Notes: generated by a model not told the origin, from the sequence alone. DNA of 64,000 bases from Actinomycetota bacterium (GCA_019347575.1 JAHWKY010000022.1:1-64000); one strand, 5' to 3'; counted from the stretch's first letter, positions 34,034 through 42,652 are shown. Made by a program: numbers and translations.

Positions 34034-34903
34034 GTGACGGTTCTGCAGGAGGTGACCGCGACGGTCTCGGCCATCGCGGATCGGATCGGGGCCAGCGTCG
34101 TCGCGCTGCGCGGAGGCGGGCGAGGTAGCGGAGTCGTCGTCGCCGAGGGCCGCGTGGCCACCAACGCGCACAACATCCGCGGCGAGACCGTCGAGGTGCG
34201 CTTCGCGGATGGCCGCGTGGTGACCGGCCAGGTGGCGGGCTTCGACGTCGATGCCGACCTTGCCGTCGTGACCGTCGACACCGGTGCCGCCCCGCCGATC
34301 GCGTTCGCCGATGCCTCGCCCGCACCGGGAACGGTGGTCTTCGCGCTCGCGCCCAACCGCATCACGGTCGGGTTCGTGTCGTCGGTCAGCCAGTCGTTCC
34401 GCGGGCCGCGTGGCCGACGCATCTCGGAGGCCATCGAGCACACCGCTCCGCTCGTGCGTGGGTCCTCGGGTGGCCCGATCGTCGATGCCGATGGTCGCCT
34501 GCTCGGGATCAACACCCACCGTCGGGGCGGCGGCTTCTACCTCGCCCTTCCCGCGAGCGCGGACCTGCGCAGCGCGCTCGAGCGGCTCGGCCGCGGCGAT
34601 GCCGAGCCGCCGGTGCGCCTCGGGATCGCGGTCGCCCCCCCGCACGTCGCGCACCGGTTGCGCTCAGCGGTCGGTCTGACCGAGCGCGACGGGCTCCTCG
34701 TGCGCGATGTCGACGAGGCGGGGGCGGCAGCTGCCGCGGGCGTGCGGCGTGGCGACCTGATCGTGGGCGCGGGCGGACGCGACGTGGGATCCAGCGACGA
34801 TCTGTTCGCCCTGCTCGACGACGCGCCCCGCGAACTGTCCCTGACGCTCGTGCGCGGCGACGAAGAGGTGGAGCTGACCGTGACCCTCGGAGGGACGCCG
34901 TGA
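34034..34903 (+). CDS. HtrA-like S1C serine protease with PDZ domain, no export signal
   Basis: 289 residues from the GTG at 34034, with GAGGAGG about 9 nt upstream; an earlier in-frame GTG would add non-homologous residues. The trypsin-like domain (about 10-190) shows His in ATNAHNI, Asp in DVDADLAVV and Ser in VRGSSGGPIV. A C-terminal PDZ domain (about 195-285, GLLVRDVDEAGAAAAAGVRRGDLI) follows. There is no signal peptide or membrane helix, unlike most actinobacterial HtrA proteins, so a cytoplasmic location is likely. It overlaps a second HtrA-like gene by GTGA. Confidence 0.88.
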   Translation: MTVLQEVTATVSAIADRIGASVVALRGGGRGSGVVVAEGRVATNAHNIRGETVEVRFADGRVVTGQVAGFDVDADLAVVTVDTGAAPPIAFADASPAPGTVVFALAPNRITVGFVSSVSQSFRGPRGRRISEAIEHTAPLVRGSSGGPIVDADGRLLGINTHRRGGGFYLALPASADLRSALERLGRGDAEPPVRLGIAVAPPHVAHRLRSAVGLTERDGLLVRDVDEAGAAAAAGVRRGDLIVGAGGRDVGSSDDLFALLDDAPRELSLTLVRGDEEVELTVTLGGTP

Positions 34904-35898
34904 CCGCCCCGACCGCCGTGCCCCCGCTCGATCCCGCCGTCGCCGACGACGGCGACGTCCTCGACGTCTACTCGCGCACCGTCGCCGGTGTCGCGGAACG
35001 ACTCCTGCCGTCGGTGGCCAGCCTCGAGGTACGGCGCCGCATCCGTGGGCGCTGGCAGCGTGCCGGTGCCGGCTCGGCGGTCGTGCTCACCCCGGACGGG
35101 TTCCTCGTCACGTCCGCGCACGTGGTCGATGGCGCCACGGGCGGCGTGGCCGAGTTCGCCGACGGGACCCGCGCGGACCTCGAGGTCGTCGGCACCGACC
35201 GGCTCTCGGACCTCGCGGTCGTGCGCGTGGCCGCAACCGACCTACCGGCCGTGACCCTGGGCGATGCGGCGCAGCTCCGCGTCGGCCAGCTGGTCGTGGC
35301 CATCGGCAACCCGCTGGGCTACGCCGGCTCGGTCAGCGCCGGCGTCGTCAGTGCCGTGGGCCGCTCGCTGACCGCGGCGACCCCCCGCACCGCTCGTCTG
35401 ATCGAGAACGTCATCCAGACCGACGCGGCGCTGCATCCCGGCAACTCCGGCGGGGCGTTGGCCGACAGCGCCGGACGGGTGGTCGGCATCAACACCGCAC
35501 TCGTGGGGCCCGGGCTCGGTCAGGGGCTTGGCATGGCCATCCCCATCGACGCCGGCACGCGGACGATCGTCGGAGCGTTGCTGCGCGACGGACGCGTCCG
35601 TCGCGCCTACCTCGGGATCGGCGGCGGTGTCCGGCCGCTGCCTCCCCGCGCCGCCGCATCACTGGGACGGTCGCGCGGCGTGGAGATCACGACCGTGGAG
35701 GACGACGGTCCCGCGGCCCTCGCCGGCCTGCGCCCCGAGGACATCATCGTCTCGGTCGACGGAGTGGCGATCGAGACGGTCGGGGCGCTGCAGGCCCACC
35801 TGACCGACGCTGCGGTCGATCGGGAGGTCGAGCTCCGCATCATCCGCAGCGGTCAGCTGACCTCCATCCCGGCGCGTCCCGCCGAGCTGCAGGAGTGA
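34900..35898 (+). CDS. HtrA-like S1C serine protease with PDZ domain, tandem partner
   Basis: 332 residues, GTG start overlapping the preceding stop. The triad is visible as His in LVTSAHVVDG, Asp in TDRLSDLAVV and Ser in HPGNSGGALAD, all closer to the DegP/HtrA consensus than in the upstream copy. PDZ domain about 235-325 (GVEITTVEDDGPAALAGLRPEDIIVSVDG). It also lacks a signal peptide and membrane helix. The two proteases may form a mixed assembly that degrades or refolds damaged proteins (inference). A Ser/Thr kinase gene follows after about 100 bp. Confidence 0.9.
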   Translation: MTAPTAVPPLDPAVADDGDVLDVYSRTVAGVAERLLPSVASLEVRRRIRGRWQRAGAGSAVVLTPDGFLVTSAHVVDGATGGVAEFADGTRADLEVVGTDRLSDLAVVRVAATDLPAVTLGDAAQLRVGQLVVAIGNPLGYAGSVSAGVVSAVGRSLTAATPRTARLIENVIQTDAALHPGNSGGALADSAGRVVGINTALVGPGLGQGLGMAIPIDAGTRTIVGALLRDGRVRRAYLGIGGGVRPLPPRAAASLGRSRGVEITTVEDDGPAALAGLRPEDIIVSVDGVAIETVGALQAHLTDAAVDREVELRIIRSGQLTSIPARPAELQE

Positions 35899-35995
35899 GA
35901 CCAACCACCGTCCACGCGGCCGGGGTCCCCCCCGGATGTGGAGTTCACGCTGGGTAACGTGGCGGCACACCACAGCCACGCGCGGAGGTTCCGCC

Positions 35996-37639
35996 TTGGG
36001 GCAGGGACGAACGCTGTCCGGGCGCTACGAGCTCGTACAGCTCATCGCCCGGGGCGGTATGGCGCAGGTCTACGAGGCCCGTGACCACGCGCTCGACCGC
36101 CGCGTCGCGGTGAAGGCGCTCGATCCCGCGTTGGCCACCGACGAGGACGCCGTCTCACGGTTCCGCCGAGAGGCGCGTCAGGCCGCTGGACTCACCCACC
36201 CCCACGTCGTATCGGTGTTCGACCACGGCAGCCACGAGGGCACGCACTACATCGTCATGGAGCACGTCGGAGGCGGGACCCTCGCCGATCTCATCGAGGA
36301 CGAGGCACCGCTCGATCCCGCCCGGGTCGTCCAGATCATGGCGCAGGTCTGCGAGGGACTCGGGGCGGCTCACGACATTGGGATCATCCACCGCGACGTC
36401 AAGCCCGCGAACATCATGTTCGACGAGCACGGACGCGCGAAGGTCGCCGATTTCGGCATCGCCCGCGCCCTCACCGACGTCACCATCACCCGCACCGGCA
36501 CGCTGCTGGGCTCCGCCGCGTACCTGTCGCCGGAACAGGCTGCCGGCAAGCCGATCGATACCCGCGCCGACATCTACGCGCTGGGGTGTGTCGTCTACGA
36601 GATGCTGACCGGCAAGCCGCCCTTCCACGGCGGATCGCCCATCACCATCGCCACCCACCATCTACGCACCCAGCCGACGCCACCCCTCGCGATCCGCGAC
36701 GACCTCCCGTCCCGGCTCTCTGCGGTCGTCCTCGAAGCGCTCGCCAAGGATCCCGACGACCGCCCCCCCACCGCACGCGAACTGTGGGTTCGCCTCGAGG
36801 GCGCCCTTCCCGAGGCGGCACGCACCGAGACCCTCGCCCTCGTCGGCTCCGGTGCCGCGGACGAGACCGTCGCGATCGCTGGCACCGGACTGGGCCGCGA
36901 TACGGCATCGTTCGATCGCGCCGCGTTCGACGACCCGCCATCCGCCGTGGCGGCGCCTCCGTCGTCCCCCGCGTCGACCCCGCCGCGGCCCCACACCGGA
37001 GAGATGACGAGTGGCCCCGCCGAGCACCCCTCGTCTCGCCGGGACCGCGGCGACCGCTCGTCCGTGTTCGGTGCCGTCGCGGTCCTCGTCGGTGTCCTCG
37101 TCGCGGCGTTCGCGCTCGTGGGTCTCCTGACCGGCGACGACGCTCCGTCATCTGCAACCGGTTCGAACCCCTCCGAGGCGGACGCGCTGGCGCCGGTCGT
37201 CGCCGCAGGCGATGCGATGAAGGCCGCGCTCGATGCCGCCGTGGCCGACGGATGGCTGCCCGACGACTCGGCGTCCGCGTTCCACCGTGGCACGAACCGA
37301 GCCGTGGAGACCTTCGTCGCGGGCGACACCGCCGCCGCCATGGGCTACCTGGGTGAGCTGCGCGCCGGCATCGAGGCCCTCAGCAGAGAGGAGGTCATCT
37401 CCGGTCAGCAGGCGCTCGACCTGCTCGAACCGCTCGCCGAACTCGAGGAGCAGATGCGCGCGCTCCGGCCCGTCGAGATCGAGGAGATCCTGGACGAGGA
37501 CGCCCCCGACGAACCGCCGGCGCAGCCGACCGACGACGGAGGGGAGGACGAGGACGACGACGGGGAGGGTGACGATGGGAAGGGTGAGGGGAACGACAAG
37601 GGGAAGGGGAAGGGGAACGGGAAGGGCAAGGACGACTGA
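35996..37639 (+). CDS. Transmembrane Ser/Thr protein kinase (Pkn type)
   Basis: 547 residues. The TTG at 35996 is preferred because GGAGG lies 7 nt upstream at 35984-35988, and the protein then starts just before the kinase domain. Kinase domain about 10-275: glycine loop IARGGMAQVYEA, K40 in VAVKAL, HRDVKPAN at 132-139, DFG at 152-154, and the APE-like SPEQAAG. A Pro/Thr-rich linker, one membrane helix (about 355-378) and an extracytoplasmic helical domain follow. The C-terminal tail is acidic and then Lys/Gly-rich (KGKGKGNGKGKDD), encoded by a purine tract. No PASTA repeats, so the ligand is unlikely to be peptidoglycan through PASTA. Confidence 0.92.
   Translation: MGQGRTLSGRYELVQLIARGGMAQVYEARDHALDRRVAVKALDPALATDEDAVSRFRREARQAAGLTHPHVVSVFDHGSHEGTHYIVMEHVGGGTLADLIEDEAPLDPARVVQIMAQVCEGLGAAHDIGIIHRDVKPANIMFDEHGRAKVADFGIARALTDVTITRTGTLLGSAAYLSPEQAAGKPIDTRADIYALGCVVYEMLTGKPPFHGGSPITIATHHLRTQPTPPLAIRDDLPSRLSAVVLEALAKDPDDRPPTARELWVRLEGALPEAARTETLALVGSGAADETVAIAGTGLGRDTASFDRAAFDDPPSAVAAPPSSPASTPPRPHTGEMTSGPAEHPSSRRDRGDRSSVFGAVAVLVGVLVAAFALVGLLTGDDAPSSATGSNPSEADALAPVVAAGDAMKAALDAAVADGWLPDDSASAFHRGTNRAVETFVAGDTAAAMGYLGELRAGIEALSREEVISGQQALDLLEPLAELEEQMRALRPVEIEEILDEDAPDEPPAQPTDDGGEDEDDDGEGDDGKGEGNDKGKGKGNGKGKDD
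37562..37634 (+). repeat. Purine-rich low-complexity tract at the kinase 3' end
   Basis: The coding strand consists largely of GGGAAG and GGGGAA units (for example GACAAGGGGAAGGGGAAGG) for about 70 nt and encodes alternating Lys and Gly. Many runs of three or four G suggest possible G-quadruplex or strand-slippage behaviour. Confidence 0.8.
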
Positions 37640-37652
37640 CGGGTCGTGCCGT

Positions 37653-37658
37653 TACGGT
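37653..37658 (+). promoter_or_regulatory. Candidate -10 box (TACGGT) for a leaderless transcript
   Basis: TACGGT ends 7 nt before the GTG at 37666, and the intervening CGCGCCC has no Shine-Dalgarno. This is the same geometry as at 2055-2060 and 11749-11754. Confidence 0.4.
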
Positions 37659-37665
37659 CGCGCCC

Positions 37666-38610
37666 GTGGAGCCCATCACCGCTGACGCCATCAACGCCGC
37701 CCACGCGCGTATCGCCCCGCACGTTCGACGCACCCCCGTCCTCGACGTCGAGCCGGCGGCGTTCGGCACGCCGGGGCCGGTGGCCCTGAAGCTCGAACTG
37801 CTCCAGCACACCGGCTCGTTCAAACCGCGGGGCGCGTTCAACCGGCTGCTGAGTCATCCCGCGTCCGGAGCCGGCGTCGTCGCAGCGAGCGGAGGCAACC
37901 ACGGCCTCGGCGTCGCTCACGCCGCACGCACTCTCGGCCTGGCCGCGACCATCTTCGTGCCGACGACGACGCCCGAGGTCAAGGTGTCGCGGTTGCGCGC
38001 GCTCGGGGCCGTCGTGCGTCTGGTCGGGGACCACTACGCCGAGGCGCTCGAGGCCAGCGCGAGCTTCGCCGAGGGTTCCGGGGCGCTCGTCGCCCACGCG
38101 TACGACCAGCCCGAGATCGTCGCGGGGCAGGGGACCGTCGCGCTGGAGCTGCAGCAGCAGCGCCCCGACCTCGACACGCTGCTGGTCGCCGTGGGCGGCG
38201 GCGGGCTCATCGCGGGGGTGGCGGGGTGGTACGGCGGAAGCGTGCGGGTCGTCGCCGTCGAGGCGCACGGGACCGCTACCTACGCGGCGGCGCTCGAGGC
38301 TGGCGGACCGGTCGACATCGAGGTCGGAGGCCTGACCGCCGATTCGCTCGGGGCGCGCCGACTGGGGGACCACGCGTGGGCGGCGCGGCCTTGGATCGCG
38401 GGCTCCGTGGTGGTCGCGGACGAGGACGTCCGCGCCGCGCAGAGGGCGCTGCTGCGCGAGGTCCGGCTGATCACGGAGCCAGGAGGCGCCACGGCGATGG
38501 CCGCGCTGCTGGGTGGTCACTACCGTCCGCAGGGCGACGAGCGCGTCGGCGTGCTGGTGTGCGGGGCCAACACCGACCCGCTGTCGATCGACGGAGAGGA
38601 GGCGGCGTGA
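37666..38610 (+). CDS. PLP-dependent threonine/serine dehydratase-like enzyme
   Basis: 314 residues, a fold-type II PLP enzyme. KLELLQHTGSFKPRGAFNRL contains the PLP lysine in the SFKPRGA motif, ASGGNHGLGVAHAA is the substrate-binding loop, and VAVGGGGLIAGVAGW is the glycine loop that holds the PLP phosphate. The sequence lacks a C-terminal ACT regulatory domain, so it fits the short catabolic threonine dehydratase or serine racemase/dehydratase type. Likely reaction: threonine or serine to the 2-oxo acid plus ammonia. Overlaps the next gene by GTGA. Confidence 0.87.
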   Translation: MEPITADAINAAHARIAPHVRRTPVLDVEPAAFGTPGPVALKLELLQHTGSFKPRGAFNRLLSHPASGAGVVAASGGNHGLGVAHAARTLGLAATIFVPTTTPEVKVSRLRALGAVVRLVGDHYAEALEASASFAEGSGALVAHAYDQPEIVAGQGTVALELQQQRPDLDTLLVAVGGGGLIAGVAGWYGGSVRVVAVEAHGTATYAAALEAGGPVDIEVGGLTADSLGARRLGDHAWAARPWIAGSVVVADEDVRAAQRALLREVRLITEPGGATAMAALLGGHYRPQGDERVGVLVCGANTDPLSIDGEEAA

Positions 38611-39059
38611 TCGCCGGAGAGGGCACCGAGATCATCGACCGGCCGGTCGAGGAGTGCTGGGCGTTCGTGCTCGATTTCGAGCGCTACATGCAGGCCGATA
38701 CCAAGATCGCGCGCGTCGACTGGATCCGGTGGGACGGCGACCGAGCCGAGATCCGCTACGCCGGCAAGCTCCGTGGCCTGCCTGCCGCCACGACGGTGCA
38801 GGTCATCGACGTCGAACCTCACCGGCGCATCGACGTCCGTTCGAAGCCAGGCACCCCGCAGCACGCCGCGTGCCGCTTCCACGGTTGGTTCACCTTCGAG
38901 GATCTCGGCGACGGCCGCACCCGCGTCACCCACCGGGAGGAGTTCGACTTCCGACCTCCTCTGCGGTGGCTGGTCGAGCCGCGCTTGCGGGACTGGCTCG
39001 CCGAGGACACCCGTCACGAGGTGGCGCGGATGAAGGAACTGCTCGAAGCCGACGCCTGA
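38607..39059 (+). CDS. SRPBCC (START-like) family protein
   Basis: 150 residues from the GTG at 38607, overlapping the dehydratase stop. The sequence follows the polyketide cyclase/dehydrase and lipid-transport fold: GTEIIDRPVEECWAFVLDFE, a central sheet (TTVQVIDVEPHRRIDVRS) and a long C-terminal helix (DTRHEVARMKELLEAD). These form a hydrophobic cavity for a small ligand. No catalytic residue can be assigned. Translational coupling with the dehydratase may only reflect shared expression. Ends 10 bp from the convergent thioesterase gene. Confidence 0.82.
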   Translation: MIAGEGTEIIDRPVEECWAFVLDFERYMQADTKIARVDWIRWDGDRAEIRYAGKLRGLPAATTVQVIDVEPHRRIDVRSKPGTPQHAACRFHGWFTFEDLGDGRTRVTHREEFDFRPPLRWLVEPRLRDWLAEDTRHEVARMKELLEADA

Positions 39060-39069
39060 GCGTGGGCGC

Positions 39070-39579
39070 TCAGCCGGCGGGCTGCTGGTCCGGCATCCAC
39101 GCCCCGAGGCGCTCGATCCGTTCCTTGCGTACCTGCCGTCGGATGAGTGCCTGTGCGTGACGGTGGCGCTCCTCCTCCGTCTCGCAGATGAGTGGGGGAA
39201 CGGGTGCGGGGCGTCCGTCCTCGGCCAACGCCACGAACACGAGGTAGGCGCTCGTGGTGTGGCGTCGCGTCCCGCCGCCGGAGGGCTCGGCCTCGACCCG
39301 CACCCCGATCTCGAGCGACGTGCTGCCCACCGCGTTCACCTGTGCCGTCACGTAGAGCAGGTCACCGACGTGGACCGGCTCGAGGAAGCTCAACTCGTCG
39401 ATGGCGGCGGTGACGCACGGACGACCCGCGTGGCGGGTCGCCGCGGTTCCTGCGGCGTTGTCCACCTCGCGCATGATCACACCACCGTGCACGTTCCCCA
39501 GCGAGTTGGCATCGAGCATGCTCATGACCCGCACGAGCGTCACCTGGCTGTGGCGGACGGGGCGCGGGGCGAGCGACAT
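39070..39579 (-). CDS. Acyl-CoA thioesterase, hotdog fold (YciA/BACH type)
   Basis: 169 residues. The ATG at 39579 gives MSLAPRPVRHSQVTLVRVMS, the usual N-terminus of this family; longer upstream frames are non-homologous. The catalytic loop NSLGNVHGGVIMREVDNAAG has the Asp and the H-G-G motif of hexameric acyl-CoA hydrolases, followed by VHVGDLLYVTAQVN and TSAYLVFVALAEDGRP. It should hydrolyse fatty acyl-CoA to free acid and CoA in the cytoplasm. The C-terminal 30 residues are basic. Confidence 0.9.
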   Translation of the reverse strand: MSLAPRPVRHSQVTLVRVMSMLDANSLGNVHGGVIMREVDNAAGTAATRHAGRPCVTAAIDELSFLEPVHVGDLLYVTAQVNAVGSTSLEIGVRVEAEPSGGGTRRHTTSAYLVFVALAEDGRPAPVPPLICETEEERHRHAQALIRRQVRKERIERLGAWMPDQQPAG

Positions 39580-39641
39580 GGCAGCAGGATGCCACGGGGC
39601 CGACGTGCAACACTTCCGCGTTCCCCTGCGTCCCACGCGAT

Positions 39642-40961
39642 GTGCCCGACCCCAGCGAGCAACACGTGAGCATCGATCACCGTCCCGCCCCCGCACCCGC
39701 CCCGGCCGGAGACGGTTGGGGCCGCGTGGCACGCGGCGGCCGCCGCCGCAGGGTCATGTGGCGGCGTATCGCCATAACGACCGTGGTCGTGCTCGCGCTC
39801 CTGCTCGTCGGCACCGCCGGACTGGTGGTGTGGGCCAACGGCCAGATCGAGCGGATCGCCGTCGCTGGCCTTCAGGCGGCAGAGGGACCCACCCACGTGC
39901 TCGTCGTCGGTTCCGACAGCCGCGAGGGACTGACCGCCGAGGAGCAGGTCGAGCTCACGACCGGGTTCGTCGAGGGCGAACGCACCGACACGATCTTCGT
40001 CATGTCGATCCAGGGCGGTCGCGTCGCCCTCCTCGCGTTCCCACGGGATCTGTGGGTGACGCGCTGTGACGGCACGGCGGGTCGCATCAACGCCGCCTTC
40101 GGTATCGGTGGTCCTGACTGCCTGGTCCAGACCGTGTCTCAGGTCTCCGGGCTGCCGATCCAGCACTACCTCGAGGTCAACTTCGGCGGCTTCCGCAGGA
40201 TCGTCGACGCGGTCGGGGGTGTGGAGCTGTGCCTCGAGCGGGCCATGCAGGATCCGTTCGCGGGCGTCGACCTCCCCGCGGGGTGCCAGTTGCTCGACGG
40301 ACGCCAGGCCCTCGGGTTCGTGCGCACGCGCAAGATCGACAACGACCTCGAACGGATCAAGCGTCAACAGGAGTTCCTGCGCGCGCTGGCCTCCAAGCTG
40401 GCGTCACCCGGGCGGGTGCTGAACCCGTTCGAACTCGTCCCCCTGACCCGGGCGGTCGGTGCCGCTCTCACCGCTGACGAGGGCATGGGCCCGATCGACC
40501 TGCTGCGTCTGGGGCTTGGTTTGCGCGGTCTCGCTGGCGGGGCAGCGGTGACGCACACGGTGCCGGTGACCGGTGCGAACCGGGGCGGGGCAGCGGTCCT
40601 CGTCCCGGTCGAGGCTGAGGCCGAGGCGTTGTTCCAGCGCTTCCGCAACGGATCCATCCTGGACGACGCCGTAGCCGGCTTGCAGCCCAACGAGGTGGAG
40701 GTGTCGGTGCAGAACGGCGCTGGCACACCCGGGCTCGCTGCGGCCACGCGCGATCTGCTCACCGGGCTGGGGTTCGTCGTGACCGACATCGCCGACGCGC
40801 CCGAACCGGTGACCGTCACGACCGTTCGCTACCCCCCGGGCCAGCGCGAGGCCGCGGAGCTGCTCGCCGACCGGATCCCCGTCACACCCCAGCTCGTCGA
40901 GGACGCCGAGGTCGCGCGCGTGACGCTGATCGCCGGACCCGATCTCGCCGCCGCCGGCTGA
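39642..40961 (+). CDS. LytR-CpsA-Psr (LCP) family wall-polymer transferase
   Basis: 439 residues, GTG start (a GTG 24 nt later is possible). A basic cytoplasmic N-terminus precedes one membrane helix (about 43-67). The LCP catalytic domain (about 88-270) has HVLVVGSDSR, GERTDTIFVMSI, LLAFPRDLWV, GRINAAFGIGG and the Arg-rich GFVRTRKIDNDLERIKRQQEFL that binds the polyprenyl-phosphate. A C-terminal LytR_C domain (about 345-435) follows. LCP enzymes attach anionic polymers or arabinogalactan-like glycans to peptidoglycan on the outer face of the membrane. Convergent with the F420-type gene. Confidence 0.93.
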   Translation: MPDPSEQHVSIDHRPAPAPAPAGDGWGRVARGGRRRRVMWRRIAITTVVVLALLLVGTAGLVVWANGQIERIAVAGLQAAEGPTHVLVVGSDSREGLTAEEQVELTTGFVEGERTDTIFVMSIQGGRVALLAFPRDLWVTRCDGTAGRINAAFGIGGPDCLVQTVSQVSGLPIQHYLEVNFGGFRRIVDAVGGVELCLERAMQDPFAGVDLPAGCQLLDGRQALGFVRTRKIDNDLERIKRQQEFLRALASKLASPGRVLNPFELVPLTRAVGAALTADEGMGPIDLLRLGLGLRGLAGGAAVTHTVPVTGANRGGAAVLVPVEAEAEALFQRFRNGSILDDAVAGLQPNEVEVSVQNGAGTPGLAAATRDLLTGLGFVVTDIADAPEPVTVTTVRYPPGQREAAELLADRIPVTPQLVEDAEVARVTLIAGPDLAAAG

Positions 40962-41015
40962 CGGAGCTGTGCTCGGCTCCGCGTCCGTGCGCGATCCCGT
41001 CGTTCCGCGAGGCCT

Positions 41016-41513
41016 TCAGTCGGCGACTTCGATCGGCTGGTCCGGTGTGAGCACGAACAGTCGGATCTGACGGTCGCCGGCACGCTCGACGTAGGTGTCG
41101 TAGGCCGGCCACACCGACGTGAGGCGTTCCCACAGCTCAGCGCGCTCGTCCGGATCGGTCACGGGTCGAGCCGTCACGGGCACGTGTCGGCCCTTCATCT
41201 CGATCGCGACCTGGGGGTTAGCGAGCAGGTTGTGGGTCCAGGCGGGATGGTGCTGCTGGCCCCAGTTCGACCCGACGATCACGTACCCCTCGTCGTGCGG
41301 CAGGTACGCCAGCGGGGTCTGGTAGTCGCGTCCGCTCTTGCGCCCGGTGTGGATGAGGATCAGCGTCGGCAGGAACGCGTCGCTGAGCTGGACCTTCCCG
41401 CGGCTCACCCGGTGGACGAAACGGTCGAGATGCGGGGCGACGCGCTTGCCGACGGCCGCGAACCAGCGCTTGTGGCCGAGTCGCTGAACGAGCCGGCGCA
41501 ATGCACGGTTCAC
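41016..41513 (-). CDS. Deazaflavin (F420)-dependent nitroreductase family protein
   Basis: 165 residues, ATG start. The split-barrel DUF385/Ddn-type fold is indicated by ILIHTGRKSGRDYQTPLAYL, GYVIVGSNWGQQHHPAWTHNLLANPQVAIEM and a C-terminal RQIRLFVLTP. Proteins of this family bind F420 and reduce or detoxify a variety of substrates. The N-terminal 40 residues are basic and amphipathic and may associate with the membrane, as in Ddn. It is one of two F420-related genes in the window, supporting an F420-producing host. Confidence 0.88.
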   Translation of the reverse strand: MNRALRRLVQRLGHKRWFAAVGKRVAPHLDRFVHRVSRGKVQLSDAFLPTLILIHTGRKSGRDYQTPLAYLPHDEGYVIVGSNWGQQHHPAWTHNLLANPQVAIEMKGRHVPVTARPVTDPDERAELWERLTSVWPAYDTYVERAGDRQIRLFVLTPDQPIEVAD

Positions 41514-41554
41514 GGGGGCCCTCCGGTCGTCCGAGCCTGTCGGCTAGCGGCACC

Positions 41555-42208
41555 CTACGGGGCGAGGCGTTCGATGGACCACCCGTCCCCCGAGGGGTGG
41601 TAGCGGAAACGGTCGTGGAGTCGGTCGCGCCGTCCCTGCCAGAACTCGGCCTCGATGGGTTCGAGCAAGTATCCGCCCCAGTGGTCGGGGCGTGGGACGT
41701 CTCCGGTGGGGTAGATCGTCGCGAGCCCACGCATCGCCTGCTCGACCGCATCGCGGTCCGGGATCGGCTCGCTCTGCGGTGACGCCGCCGCAGCCAGCCG
41801 CGAGGACGGCGGTCGTGTCGTCCAGTAGGCGTCCGACTCGGCGGCGGAGATGTGGCTCACGTGACCGGTCAGACGCACCTGCCGGTGCAGACCGTGCCAC
41901 ACCGCGCACAGAGCAGCCACGGGGTTGGACGCCAGCTCGCGGCCCTTGCGGCTGGAGTAGTTGGTGAAGAACACGGCGCCCCGCTCGTCCACGCGCTTGA
42001 CGAGGATCGTTCGGGCCGAGGGCAGTCCGTCGAGCGTCGTGGTGGCGAGCACGGCAGCCTCGGGCTGGGGTTCCTCGGCAGCGTCGGCATCATCCAGCCA
42101 CCGCCGGTACATCTCGAGGGGGTCCGGGGCGAGGTCGCTGCGGTCCAGCGCCAGCTCGTCGTCCGGACCGGGACGGCGGGGCCGCCACGGAGCTTCGCTT
42201 CGATCCAC
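41555..42208 (-). CDS. pdxH: Pyridoxamine 5'-phosphate oxidase
   Basis: 217 residues, the usual PdxH length. The GTG at 42208 is preceded by AAGGGGAGCGG; a longer open frame upstream is non-homologous. FMN-binding features include SARTILVKRVDERGAVFFTNYSSRKGRELASNP and LHRQVRLTGHV. The C-terminal signature WGGYLLEPIEAEFWQGRRDRLHDRFRY (key W-G-G-Y and E-F-W-Q-G) is characteristic. It oxidises pyridoxamine or pyridoxine 5'-phosphate to PLP with FMN and oxygen. It is divergent from a VOC-fold gene over 60 bp. Confidence 0.93.
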   Translation of the reverse strand: MDRSEAPWRPRRPGPDDELALDRSDLAPDPLEMYRRWLDDADAAEEPQPEAAVLATTTLDGLPSARTILVKRVDERGAVFFTNYSSRKGRELASNPVAALCAVWHGLHRQVRLTGHVSHISAAESDAYWTTRPPSSRLAAAASPQSEPIPDRDAVEQAMRGLATIYPTGDVPRPDHWGGYLLEPIEAEFWQGRRDRLHDRFRYHPSGDGWSIERLAP

Positions 42209-42268
42209 CCGCTCCCCTTCACCACGCGGACCCCGCAGCGTAGGGTGGGTGAGGACAGGAGGAACGAC

Positions 42269-42652
42269 GTGATCGTTAACGATGCACCGGTGTACGCCAC
42301 GATCGCCGCCGAAGACCTCGAGCGCGCCAAGGCCTGGTACTCCCAGAAGCTCGATCTGCACCCGTCCGTCGAGACGATGGGCGGGGCGATGTACGAGGTC
42401 GGCGGCAGCCGCTTCTTCCTCTTCCCCACCCCCGCGGCGGGGACCGCGCAGAACACGGTGATGAGCTGGATCGTCGACGACGTCGCGGCGCTGGTACGTG
42501 AGCTCAGCGAGCGCGGGGTCGAGTTCGAGACCTTCGAGGCGCCCGGTCTGGAGTGGGACGGTGTGGTCGCCACGATGCCAACCGGCGAGAAGGGCGTTTG
42601 GTTCAAGGACAGCGAGGGCAACGTCCTCGGTGCCGGCGAGTTCGCGCTCTAA
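42269..42652 (+). CDS. VOC/glyoxalase-like metalloprotein
   Basis: 127 residues, GTG start with AGGAGG 6-7 nt upstream. The two beta-alpha-beta-beta-beta modules are visible: VYATIAAEDLERAKAWYSQKL and GGAMYEVGGSRFFLFPTP in the first, MSWIVDDVAALVRELSERGVEFE and WFKDSEGNVLGAGEF in the second. Family members bind a metal or act as resistance or isomerase proteins; the usual His/Glu metal ligands are only partly evident. The specific reaction is unknown. Confidence 0.87.
   Translation: MIVNDAPVYATIAAEDLERAKAWYSQKLDLHPSVETMGGAMYEVGGSRFFLFPTPAAGTAQNTVMSWIVDDVAALVRELSERGVEFETFEAPGLEWDGVVATMPTGEKGVWFKDSEGNVLGAGEFAL

Noticed and set aside
40962-40981. Rho-independent terminator after the LCP gene
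   Set aside because: CGGAGC/GCTCCG can pair around 8 nt, but the stem is short and no T-run follows.
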